From contig JBDSHG010000045.1 of the NCBI GenBank assembly GCA_039918615.1, positions 1 through 19,465 of the forward strand: a DNA stretch of 19,465 bases. The letters run 5' to 3'. This stretch comes from FEN-1250 sp039918615. GTDB taxonomy: Bacteria; Gemmatimonadota; Gemmatimonadetes; Gemmatimonadales; Gemmatimonadaceae. A program made the translations under genes and the position numbers. Below are positions 6,624-13,460 of this stretch, in pieces. The first letter of the stretch is position 1; the number at the start of each line of letters is the position of its first letter. A model generated the notes under the pieces. It was not told the origin of the DNA, did not search any database, and was given only the letters and a program-made list of their open reading frames with translations.

Positions 6624-7610
6624 GTGCGCTTCAGGGAGCTGATTGCGGCATTTGGCTCGGCATCGCGGGCGTGGGATGCCACTCCGTCATCGGTCGTTCG
6701 CAACGCGGCGAGCGAGTGCGCGGAGCGGGCGCTCGAGCGCGCGGATCGCGCCGGTGCGCGAGTGCTGGCGCACGGCGATCCGGCCTATCCCGAGCGGCTG
6801 CTCGATCTCCCTGATCCTCCACCGGTACTCTTCGCCATCGGTGCGCTGGAGCAGCTCGCCGCACCCTGTGTCGCGATCGTCGGCACGCGGCGCGCGACGA
6901 GTTACGGCGAACGTGTGACTGTGGAGATCGCCGGAGCGCTCGCGCGCGCGGGAGTGACGATCGTGAGCGGCATGGCGCGCGGCATCGATGGCGCCGCGCA
7001 CCGCGCCGCCATCGCGGCCGGCGGAGCTACGGCCGCAGTGCTCGGCACCGGCGTCGACGTGGCGTATCCGGTGGCGCATCGCACGCTGCACGCGCAGATC
7101 GGAGCGCGCGGAGTGCTTCTCTCGGAGGAGCTGCCGGGCGATCGCGCAAGCGGCGGGTCCTTTCCGAAACGCAATCGCATCATCGCGGCGCTCGCGAAGG
7201 CGACGATCGTCGTGGAGGCGCCGCATCGCAGCGGAGCGCTCATCACTGCGACGTATGCGCTGGAGCTCGACCGCGGCGTCGCGGCGGTACCGGGGCCGAT
7301 CGACGTGCCGCAGAGCGCGGGAGCCAATGCGCTCATCCGCGATGGCGCGATCATCATCGCCGATGTCGCCGATGCGTTCGCGCTCGTCGGTGTCTCTCCG
7401 CCGCGCATCGCATCGTGCGTCCCTTCCGACCCCGCGCAGTACGCGATCTGGCTCGCGCTCGAAACGCCGGCGCCCGACCTCGACTCACTGGCGACGCGCG
7501 CGGCGCTCCCCGCGCGACGATGCCTGGCCGCGGTAACGGCGCTCGAGCTGGATGGCGCCATCGAATGCGCGCTAACGGGGGAGATTCGTCGCCGAGGGCT
7601 GTGGGTGTAG
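6624..7610 (+). CDS. dprA: DNA-processing protein DprA
   Basis: DprA loads RecA onto incoming single-stranded DNA during natural transformation. The Rossmann-fold core is clear: VAIVGTRRA (from residue 83), SGMARGIDGAAHRAA (from 115), VLGTGVDVAYP, GSFPKRNRIIA, and EAPHRSGALITATYA. A C-terminal winged-helix-like domain (about 270-328) follows. GTG 6624 is the first conventional start codon, but it looks too late. The same frame upstream reads LALSLLPGVGAVRF, the usual helix-hairpin-helix start of DprA, and there is no stop between it and obgE. No ATG, GTG or TTG lies in frame between the obgE stop (6566-6568) and 6624; CTG 6597 is the only near-start candidate. The real 5' end may thus be near 6570-6600 with a non-standard start. 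Confidence 0.93.
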   Translation: MRFRELIAAFGSASRAWDATPSSVVRNAASECAERALERADRAGARVLAHGDPAYPERLLDLPDPPPVLFAIGALEQLAAPCVAIVGTRRATSYGERVTVEIAGALARAGVTIVSGMARGIDGAAHRAAIAAGGATAAVLGTGVDVAYPVAHRTLHAQIGARGVLLSEELPGDRASGGSFPKRNRIIAALAKATIVVEAPHRSGALITATYALELDRGVAAVPGPIDVPQSAGANALIRDGAIIIADVADAFALVGVSPPRIASCVPSDPAQYAIWLALETPAPDLDSLATRAALPARRCLAAVTALELDGAIECALTGEIRRRGLWV

Positions 7611-7695
7611 CGGCGGAGTTGTGTGTGCGAGCGCCGTGCAGCACCAGGTGGTCGAGTGACGGGCCTCGCGCCGCCGGGGCGAGTTAACTTTCCGC
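7611..7695 (+). promoter_or_regulatory. dprA-hemW intergenic region with -10-like box
   Basis: These 85 bp hold no gene. The AT-rich GTTAACTTT at 7683-7691 stands out in GC-rich surroundings. The hexamer TAACTT (7685-7690) is only 5 nt from the hemW GTG, with no Shine-Dalgarno sequence, as expected for a promoter giving a leaderless mRNA. I see no convincing -35 at 16-19 bp. The motif resembles those before hrcA, yqeY and recJ. Confidence 0.5.
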
Positions 7696-8817
7696 GTGCC
7701 CCCACGCCATCTCTACGTCCACGTTCCATTCTGCGCGCGCCGTTGCTCGTACTGCGATTTCTCGATCGCGGTTCGGCGCGAGGTGCCGGTGGCGGACTAC
7801 GTGGAGGGGATTCGGCGGGAGCTCGAGCTTCGCGCGGGCGTGCGCACGCGCGAGCGAATGCAACTCGACACTCTCTACCTCGGCGGCGGCACTCCCTCGC
7901 GGCTGGGCGGCGCGGGTATCGCCCAGCTTCTCGGCGCCATTCGCGAGCACTCGAGCTGGGACGAGAGCGCGGAGGTAACGCTCGAGGCGAATCCCGACGA
8001 TGTGACCGAGCTCGCCGCGCGCGACTGGCGCGCCGCTGGGATCAACCGCGTCTCCCTTGGCGCGCAGTCGTTCTCCCCGCCCGCGCTCGAATGGATGCAT
8101 CGCGTGCACACCGTGGATCAGATCGGCTCGGCGGTCGCGGCACTCCGCGCGGCGGGGATCGCGCAGCTCTCGGTCGACCTCATCTTCGCGCTCCCCGAGA
8201 GCGTTCCGCGCGACTGGAGCGACGATCTCGCGCGCGCTCTCGCGCTGCGCCCGGATCACGTGTCGCTGTACGGGCTCACCGTGGAGCCCCACACGCCCCT
8301 GGGCCACTGGCGCGATCGCGGTGAGGTGACCGAGTCCCCCGACTCCCGTTACGAGAGGGATTTTCTCCTCGCTCACTCCACCCTCGGCGCAGCGGGCTAC
8401 GAGCACTACGAGGTGTCGAACTACTCGCTGCCGGGCGCCCGCGCGCGACACAACTCGAGCTACTGGCGGCACGTCCCGTACGAAGCAATCGGTCCCGCCG
8501 CCCATCGATTCGATGGCGAACGCCGCAGCTGGAACGTCGGTCCCTTTGCCGAATGGTTGCGTCTTCTTCGGGAAGAAGTCGATCCCACCGAAGGCGATGA
8601 GCTGCTCACGCCGGCGGAGGTGAGCGCCGAGCTTACTTACATCGGGTTGCGCACCGCGGAGGGTCTCGTCTTGACGGAGGAGTTGCGGGCGCACACTGCC
8701 CGCTGGGGCGACTCCGGATGGGCCACCGTCGTGGACCACCGGCTGAAGCTCACCCCCCTCGGCTGGCTGCGTCTCGATGCCCTCGCGGTGGACTTGACCC
8801 ACTCTGGAAGTCGTTAG
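7696..8817 (+). CDS. hemW: Radical SAM heme chaperone HemW
   Basis: HemW is a radical SAM protein related to oxygen-independent coproporphyrinogen oxidase (HemN) that binds and delivers heme. The 373-residue product begins with YVHVPFCARRCSYCDF, giving the cluster cysteines C13, C17 and C20 (CxxxCxxC). HemN carries CxxxCxxCxC, and here the fourth position is Phe, as in HemW. Further family marks are YLGGGTPSRLG, EANPDD, INRVSLGAQSF, DLIFALP, and the C-terminal domain with TYIGLRTAEGL. The length matches the family. GTG 7696 is the start that places the cysteine motif correctly. In Bacillus and many other bacteria hemW lies just before hrcA, as here. The hrcA promoter lies in its last codons. 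Confidence 0.94.
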   Translation: MPPRHLYVHVPFCARRCSYCDFSIAVRREVPVADYVEGIRRELELRAGVRTRERMQLDTLYLGGGTPSRLGGAGIAQLLGAIREHSSWDESAEVTLEANPDDVTELAARDWRAAGINRVSLGAQSFSPPALEWMHRVHTVDQIGSAVAALRAAGIAQLSVDLIFALPESVPRDWSDDLARALALRPDHVSLYGLTVEPHTPLGHWRDRGEVTESPDSRYERDFLLAHSTLGAAGYEHYEVSNYSLPGARARHNSSYWRHVPYEAIGPAAHRFDGERRSWNVGPFAEWLRLLREEVDPTEGDELLTPAEVSAELTYIGLRTAEGLVLTEELRAHTARWGDSGWATVVDHRLKLTPLGWLRLDALAVDLTHSGSR

Positions 8818-8823
8818 TATATT
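8794..8823 (+). promoter_or_regulatory. Sigma70-type promoter for hrcA
   Basis: TTGACC (8794-8799) and TATATT (8818-8823) are separated by 18 bp, close to the housekeeping consensus. The -35 lies in the final codons of hemW and the hemW TAG stop (8815-8817) directly abuts the -10. Transcription would begin about 7 nt downstream, at about the hrcA ATG (8831), so the mRNA should be leaderless. No CIRCE inverted repeat (TTAGCACTC-N9-GAGTGCTAA) overlaps it. Confidence 0.75.
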
Positions 8824-8830
8824 TGAACTT

Positions 8831-9871
8831 ATGGCGCATCAGCTCAACGAACGCGAACGCCGGGTGCTCGAGGCCGTCATTCAGTCCTACGTCGAAACGG
8901 CTGAGCCCGCTGGGTCACGTATGATCGCCCGCCGCTTCGGGCTGGGCGTTTCGCCCGCGACCATCCGCAACACGATGAGCGACCTCGAGGAGAAAGGCTT
9001 TCTCCTCCATCCGCACACGTCCGCCGGTCGCATTCCCACGGACATGGCCTATCGCGTCTACGTCGACTCACTCATGCGAGTCACGCCCATCAACGACATC
9101 GAGCGCGGTCGGATCTTCGAGGAGCTCTCCGGCACCGGCACCGCGATCGAAGCGATTCTCCGCCGCGCCGCACAGGTGCTCGGAATCCTGACGCAGGAGC
9201 TCGGCGTCGCGCTCGGGCCTCGGCTCGAAGAGGCGACGCTGCACAACCTCGAGCTCATTCGCATGTCGGCCGAGCGGCTGCTTCTCGTCATGCGGCTGGA
9301 CGGTGGCGCCGCGCAAAGCGTCTTCGTCGAAGTGCCGGGGGAGATCGCCGAGAAGGTGTTGGCGGAGGTGTCGCGCGTGCTGAACGAGCGGCTCTCGGGA
9401 CTCACGCTCGGCGAAATCCGTCGCGATCTCGCGACACGCCTGCGCGACAGCGGCGCCGCGCAGGATGTGAGCGAGCTGCTCAACATCTTCCTGCAGGAAG
9501 GCGATCAGATCTTCGATGCGCTTCGACCACTGGGCACCTCGCCCGTGCTCCTTGGCCAGGCGTCGCTGCTCGCCGAGCAGCCGGAGTTCTCGAGCGGCGG
9601 CAACTTGAAGAAGCTGCTGGCGCTCACCGATCGTCCCGAGGCGCTCGGCGCGCTCCTGCGCTCGCACAAGAGCTCCGCGGGCATCTCGATCACGATCGGG
9701 AACGAACACGTCGATCCGAGCTTTTCGGACTTTACCGTCGTCACGGCCGAGTATCACTCGGGATCGCTGTCGGGGGTGATCGGCGTGATCGGTCCGACGC
9801 GCATGCCGTATGAGAAGATCGTCACCCTCGTCACGCACACGTCGAATCTGATCTCCGATCTGCTCGACTGA
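8831..9871 (+). CDS. hrcA: Heat-inducible transcription repressor HrcA
   Basis: HrcA represses chaperone genes by binding CIRCE operators and is itself kept active by GroEL. The 346-residue protein has the winged-helix N-terminal domain with VLEAVIQSYVETAEPAGSR, FGLGVSPATIRNTMSDLEEKG and HPHTSAGRIPTDMAYRVYVD (about 8-78), all strongly diagnostic. A GAF-like and dimerisation region follows, and the end contains SGVIGVIGPTRMPYEKIV. ATG 8831 follows a strong promoter by only 7 nt, with no Shine-Dalgarno sequence. In most bacteria grpE and dnaK would come next, but here dnaJ follows after 26 nt. No CIRCE site is visible in the window, so its targets (probably groES-groEL and dnaK) should lie elsewhere. 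Confidence 0.97.
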   Translation: MAHQLNERERRVLEAVIQSYVETAEPAGSRMIARRFGLGVSPATIRNTMSDLEEKGFLLHPHTSAGRIPTDMAYRVYVDSLMRVTPINDIERGRIFEELSGTGTAIEAILRRAAQVLGILTQELGVALGPRLEEATLHNLELIRMSAERLLLVMRLDGGAAQSVFVEVPGEIAEKVLAEVSRVLNERLSGLTLGEIRRDLATRLRDSGAAQDVSELLNIFLQEGDQIFDALRPLGTSPVLLGQASLLAEQPEFSSGGNLKKLLALTDRPEALGALLRSHKSSAGISITIGNEHVDPSFSDFTVVTAEYHSGSLSGVIGVIGPTRMPYEKIVTLVTHTSNLISDLLD

Positions 9872-9897
9872 CACCTTCGTACCTCGACACCGGCACA

Positions 9898-11028
9898 ATG
9901 GCGGATTTTTACAAGATTCTCGAGATCGCGCGCGACGCGTCCGACGATGAAATCAAGAAGGCGTATCGCAAGCTCGCGATGCAATACCATCCGGATCGCA
10001 ACGGCGGATCGAAGGAAGCGGAGGAGCGCTTCAAGCTGATCACCGAGGCCTACGATGTATTGCGCGATGGAAACAAGCGCGCGACGTACGACAGATACGG
10101 CGAGGAAGGGCTTCGCGGCCGTGGCAGCGCGGGAGTGCATCACGTAGATCTCTCCGAAGCCCTTGGCATCTTCATGCGCGACTTCGGAGGGTTCGGCGGC
10201 TTCGAGGAGATGTTCGGCGGGGGAGCGCGCGGCAATCAGCGCTCGGGCGCCGACGTCAAGATCACGATGCCGCTCACCCTTCCCGAGGTCATGATCGGCG
10301 TCGAGAAGAAGATCGTCGTCAAGCTGCTCGATCCCTGCGAGCGCTGCGAAGGCTCGGGCGCGGAGCCCGGGACGAAGCCGCAGCGATGCGCGACCTGCGC
10401 AGGCAGCGGCGAAGTGCGCCGCGCGCAGCGCTCGTTCTTCGGGCAGTTCGTGAGCGTGGCGCCATGCCCAACGTGCGCCGGACAGGGGAAGACGATCGAG
10501 ATTCCGTGCAAGCGCTGCAAGGGCGAAGGACGCAGTCGCGCGGAGCACACGATTACGGTGCCGATTCCGGCAGGCGTGTCGACGGGGCAGTATCTCATGC
10601 TGCGCGGGCAGGGAAGCGTCGGCCCACTTGGCGGTCCGCGCGGCGACATCCTCGTCGCCTTCGAGGTGGAGGACGATCCGCGCTTCGAGCGCGATGGCGC
10701 CGATCTCTATACCGAGGTGCTCGTGACGTACGGGCAGCTCGTGATGGGCGCCGACATCCAGGTGCCGTACATCAGTACGACGCTCTCGCTTCGAGTGCCG
10801 AACGGCACGCAGAGCGGGCAGCAGTTCCAGCTTCGCGGTCGTGGTCTGCCGCGTGTGAACGCGAGTGGATCGGGCGACCTGCAGGTGCGCGTCCAGCTCT
10901 GGACGCCGCAATCGCTCAGCGATGAGCAGAAGACGATCATCGAGGCGCTGCGCGAGGCCGAGGCGGCGCCGCCGGCGACGCGCGCGCGCGGCTTCTGGTC
11001 GCGCATGAAGGATGCGCTTGGCGCCTGA
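9898..11028 (+). CDS. dnaJ: Molecular chaperone DnaJ
   Basis: This is a class I Hsp40 co-chaperone that delivers clients to DnaK and stimulates its ATPase. In the 376-residue product the J domain spans about 1-66 with the essential HPD at residues 31-33. A Gly/Phe-rich linker (about 92-115) follows, shorter than in E. coli DnaJ. Four CxxCxGxG zinc motifs then start at C147, C164, C190 and C204. The C-terminal client-binding domains are complete up to a Trp/Arg-rich tail. It follows hrcA directly, with no grpE or dnaK between, and prmA comes next as in Bacillus. No separate promoter is evident in the 26-nt gap, so it is probably transcribed from the hrcA promoter. Confidence 0.97.
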   Translation: MADFYKILEIARDASDDEIKKAYRKLAMQYHPDRNGGSKEAEERFKLITEAYDVLRDGNKRATYDRYGEEGLRGRGSAGVHHVDLSEALGIFMRDFGGFGGFEEMFGGGARGNQRSGADVKITMPLTLPEVMIGVEKKIVVKLLDPCERCEGSGAEPGTKPQRCATCAGSGEVRRAQRSFFGQFVSVAPCPTCAGQGKTIEIPCKRCKGEGRSRAEHTITVPIPAGVSTGQYLMLRGQGSVGPLGGPRGDILVAFEVEDDPRFERDGADLYTEVLVTYGQLVMGADIQVPYISTTLSLRVPNGTQSGQQFQLRGRGLPRVNASGSGDLQVRVQLWTPQSLSDEQKTIIEALREAEAAPPATRARGFWSRMKDALGA

Positions 11029-11041
11029 CGTCGCCGTCCCG

Positions 11042-11872
11042 ATGACGTCGCGCTGGGTCTCGCTGCACATCGAGGCGCCTGCGGGCGAAGTGCGCGAGCA
11101 CGTGGTCCAGCTGCTCATGGACGGTGGAGCGGGGGCGGTGCAGGAGGTTGGCGCGGCGCTGCTCACGCATCTCGTCGAGGGCGCGGAGCTCGACGCACTG
11201 TGCGCATCGCTTGGCGCCGCGGGCGCGACGGTCGAGCGCACCTCGCTCGGGGAGGTGGACTGGAGCACGCGGTGGGTCACGCGCGTGGGCGTGCAGCGCG
11301 TTGGCCGCATCGCCGTGGCGCCGCCGTGGATGAGCGACGACATTGCCGACGCAGAGATCCGGATCCTGATCGAGCCCGCAATGGCGTTCGGCACCGGCGA
11401 GCATGAGACGACGCGCGGCGTGCTCACGCTGATGCAGAATCTGGTCGCGCCGGGCGCGCTCGTCGCCGATCTCGGAAGTGGAAGCGGCGTGCTCGCGATT
11501 GCCGCGGCGAAGCTGGGCGCGGGGCGCGTCGTCGCGATCGAGATGGATCCCGACGCGATCGGAAACGCGATGGAGAACGTCGAGCGCAACCGCGTCACGC
11601 CGCAGGTAACGGTGCTGCAAGGCGACGCCGCGTCGCTGCTGCCGCTGGTTGCGCCCGTCTCGCTGATCGTCGTGAACATCATCTCGTCTGTTATCATCGA
11701 GCTGTCGCCGGCGATGGCGCGGGCGCTTCCCCCTGGCGGGAGGGCTGTGATCAGCGGCATTCTCGTCACGGAGCGCGAGCATCTCCTGGCACTGCTGGCG
11801 GACGACGGCTGGACCCTGGAATCCGAACTTCGCGAGGGAGAGTGGTGGAGCAGCGTGATCGCACGGCACTAG
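11042..11872 (+). CDS. prmA: Ribosomal protein L11 methyltransferase PrmA
   Basis: PrmA trimethylates ribosomal protein L11 using S-adenosylmethionine. Numbering from ATG 11042 (276 residues), the substrate-loop motif AMAFGTGEHETTRG contains F116-H121, and the SAM-binding motif VADLGSGSGVLAIAA begins near Asp143. The usual NIL/NIx catalytic stretch appears as VVNIISSVI. ATG 11042 gives a start like the family's (MTSRWVSLHIEAP). An ATG at 11012 inside the end of dnaJ would add 10 residues; neither has a good Shine-Dalgarno sequence. The dnaJ-prmA-rsmE order is shared with Bacillus, and rsmE begins 31 nt before this gene ends. Confidence 0.94.
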   Translation: MTSRWVSLHIEAPAGEVREHVVQLLMDGGAGAVQEVGAALLTHLVEGAELDALCASLGAAGATVERTSLGEVDWSTRWVTRVGVQRVGRIAVAPPWMSDDIADAEIRILIEPAMAFGTGEHETTRGVLTLMQNLVAPGALVADLGSGSGVLAIAAAKLGAGRVVAIEMDPDAIGNAMENVERNRVTPQVTVLQGDAASLLPLVAPVSLIVVNIISSVIIELSPAMARALPPGGRAVISGILVTEREHLLALLADDGWTLESELREGEWWSSVIARH

Positions 11873-12594
11873 CCACGTTTTTCGCGTCGGAGCCCATGGT
11901 CTCCGGGCGAGTGACGACGCTCAGCGAGGGCGAGGCGCACCACGCGCGCGTCCGCCGTATCTCGATCGGCGATCGTCTCCGTCTCGTCGATGGGGCGGGT
12001 GGCGTCGGCTATGGCAACGTCGTCAAGCTCGCGAAGGCGCACGCGATGGTCGAGGTCGATCTGCTCGATCGGATCGATCCGCTCCCCGTCATTCACCTCA
12101 TGGTGCCGATCGCCGATCGCGACCGCATGCTGCTCGTTGGCGAGAAGGCGACAGAGCTTTCCGCGTTCAGCTGGCGCCCGGTGATGTGGCGGCGCTCGCG
12201 CGACGTGTCGCCGCGCGGCGAGGGGATGTCGTTCCAGACCAAACTGCGCGCGCGCATGGTCGGGGCGCTCACGCAGTCCGGTGGCGCGTGGCTGCCCGTC
12301 GTCTATCCCGATGCGCCGCCAGATCGCGCCGTCGCCGCATGTCCCGCGGGGACGCGCTGGCTGCTCGACAAGGCTGGCGAGCCGCTTCCGTCGCTGCCGA
12401 TCACCGCGCCGATCACCCTCGCCATCGGCCCGGAGGGCGGACTCGAACCGGGCGAGCGCACGGAGCTGCTGGGCGCGGGCTTCGTCCCCGTGACGCTCGC
12501 GCCGCTCACGCTGCGCTTCGATACCGCCGCGATCGCATCGCTCGGCATCGTGCGGGCGGCACTCTCTGCGGCGGCGGATCGAGCGCGTGTCTGA
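11842..12594 (+). CDS. rsmE: 16S rRNA m3U1498 methyltransferase RsmE
   Basis: RsmE methylates N3 of U1498 in 16S rRNA and is a SPOUT-type (knotted) methyltransferase. The 250-residue protein has an N-terminal PUA-like domain with the EGEAHHARVRRISIGDRLRLVDG signature and a C-terminal SPOUT domain with IGPEGG at residues 195-200. The LRxETA signature is present as LRFDTA. The central block that usually reads (E)QSxR followed by VP is altered here to TQSGGAWLP, so the Glu and Arg are missing. GTG 11842 (or GTG 11845) is used because the conserved FF (ATFFASEP) lies well before the next start; GAGGGAG sits just upstream (11834-11840). The gene overlaps prmA by 31 nt and the HIT gene by 8 nt, suggesting coupling. 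Confidence 0.9.
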   Translation: MVEQRDRTALATFFASEPMVSGRVTTLSEGEAHHARVRRISIGDRLRLVDGAGGVGYGNVVKLAKAHAMVEVDLLDRIDPLPVIHLMVPIADRDRMLLVGEKATELSAFSWRPVMWRRSRDVSPRGEGMSFQTKLRARMVGALTQSGGAWLPVVYPDAPPDRAVAACPAGTRWLLDKAGEPLPSLPITAPITLAIGPEGGLEPGERTELLGAGFVPVTLAPLTLRFDTAAIASLGIVRAALSAAADRARV

Positions 12595-12928
12595 CGACTG
12601 TCTGTTCTGCCGCATCATCAGCGGCGAGATCCCCGTGAAGTTCGTGGCGGGATCGCCGGAGTGCGTGGCTTTCCGCGACAACAACCCGCAGGCGCCGACG
12701 CACATCCTGATCGTGCCGCGCGCACACATTCCGACGCTGGGCCGCGTTAAGGATCCGCTCATCATGGGGCAGCTCACGCGGTTGGCGACCGAGGTAGCGG
12801 CGAGCGAAGGAATCGCAGGGTCGGGGTATCGCGTGGTGGTCAACACGGGCGACGACGGCGGGCAGACAGTCAATCACCTGCACATGCACCTGCTCGGCGG
12901 CCGCCGCATGGCGTGGCCTCCCGGGTGA
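12587..12928 (+). CDS. HIT family (HINT-like) nucleotide-binding protein
   Basis: This is a histidine-triad protein of the HINT branch, expected to hydrolyse purine nucleoside phosphoramidates or adenylates. The 113-residue product shows the N-terminal DCLFCRIISGEIP block (Cys5, Cys8, which bind zinc in some members), the ILIVPRAHIP strand, and the triad HLHMHLL with H97, H99 and H101, where H99 is the expected nucleophile. GTG 12587 begins 8 nt inside rsmE, so translation is probably coupled. In many genomes a HIT gene or rpsU sits between the hrcA-dnaJ cluster and yqeY. The 52-nt gap that follows carries a promoter-like sequence for yqeY. Confidence 0.94.
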   Translation: MSDDCLFCRIISGEIPVKFVAGSPECVAFRDNNPQAPTHILIVPRAHIPTLGRVKDPLIMGQLTRLATEVAASEGIAGSGYRVVVNTGDDGGQTVNHLHMHLLGGRRMAWPPG

Positions 12929-12966
12929 GAAGCCCCGCGGCCCGATGCGCGCTCCTCGCGTTTCGC

Positions 12967-12975
12967 GTTAGTTTT
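12967..12975 (+). promoter_or_regulatory. -10-like box upstream of yqeY
   Basis: GTTAGTTTT (12967-12975) is AT-rich in GC-rich context. TAGTTT (12969-12974) is 6 nt from the yqeY ATG, with only CCCCC near the start and no Shine-Dalgarno sequence, so a leaderless mRNA is likely. No clear -35 lies 16-19 bp upstream. Confidence 0.5.
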
Positions 12976-12980
12976 CCCCC

Positions 12981-13451
12981 ATGACAAATCCCGCCGGTGC
13001 GGCATCCGTGTCCGAGCTACAGGCGACGATTCAGGGCGACCTCACTACCGCACGCAAGGCGCAGGACAAGAACGCGGTCCTGCTGCTGGGGACCATCCTT
13101 GCAGACATCAAGAATCGACGCATCGAGGAGAAGCGCGAGCTCTCCGACGTCGAGGTGGGCGAGGTGCTTCGCAGGGGGATCAAGAAGCGCCGCGAGTCGA
13201 TCGAGATGTACGACAAGGCGGCGCGCGCCGATCTCGCGGATCGCGAGCGCGCGGAGGTCACGACGCTCGAGGCCTATCTTCCCGCGAATGTGAGCGACGA
13301 TGAGATTCGCGCCGCGATCCGGAAGGTGATCGGCGAGGGCGCGACGAACATGGGCGGTGTGATGGGAAAGGTGACCCCGATGTTCAAGGGTCGGTCGGAA
13401 GGATCGACGATCAGCCGGATCGCGAAAGAGGAGTTGAGCAGCCCCCGTTGA
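12981..13451 (+). CDS. yqeY: GatB/YqeY domain-containing protein
   Basis: This small (156-residue), helical protein of the YqeY family resembles the C-terminal tRNA-binding domain of GatB. A role in tRNA-dependent amidation has been proposed but is not established. Typical stretches are LQATIQGDLTTARKAQDK, LGTILADIKNRRIEEKRELSD, VEVGEVLRRGIKKRRESIEMY, LEAYLPANVSDDEI and GATNMGGVMGKVTPMFKG. The N-terminus before residue 11 is variable. In classic macromolecular-synthesis operons yqeY lies between rpsU and dnaG; here HIT precedes and mutS2 separates it from dnaG. mutS2 begins essentially at its stop codon. Confidence 0.95.
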   Translation: MTNPAGAASVSELQATIQGDLTTARKAQDKNAVLLLGTILADIKNRRIEEKRELSDVEVGEVLRRGIKKRRESIEMYDKAARADLADRERAEVTTLEAYLPANVSDDEIRAAIRKVIGEGATNMGGVMGKVTPMFKGRSEGSTISRIAKEELSSPR

Positions 13452-13460
13452 GTGTGTTGC

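Noticed and set aside
7946..7965. Possible CIRCE half-site (GCACTCGAG) in hemW
   Set aside because: There is no TTAGCACTC arm and no second arm 9 bp away; it is ordinary coding sequence.
9754..11769. Very long open frame on the - strand (671 codons) across hrcA, dnaJ and prmA
   Set aside because: It is antisense to three strongly conserved genes and its translation is low-complexity Ser/Thr/Arg/Ala-rich. GC-rich codon bias on the + strand produces such frames.
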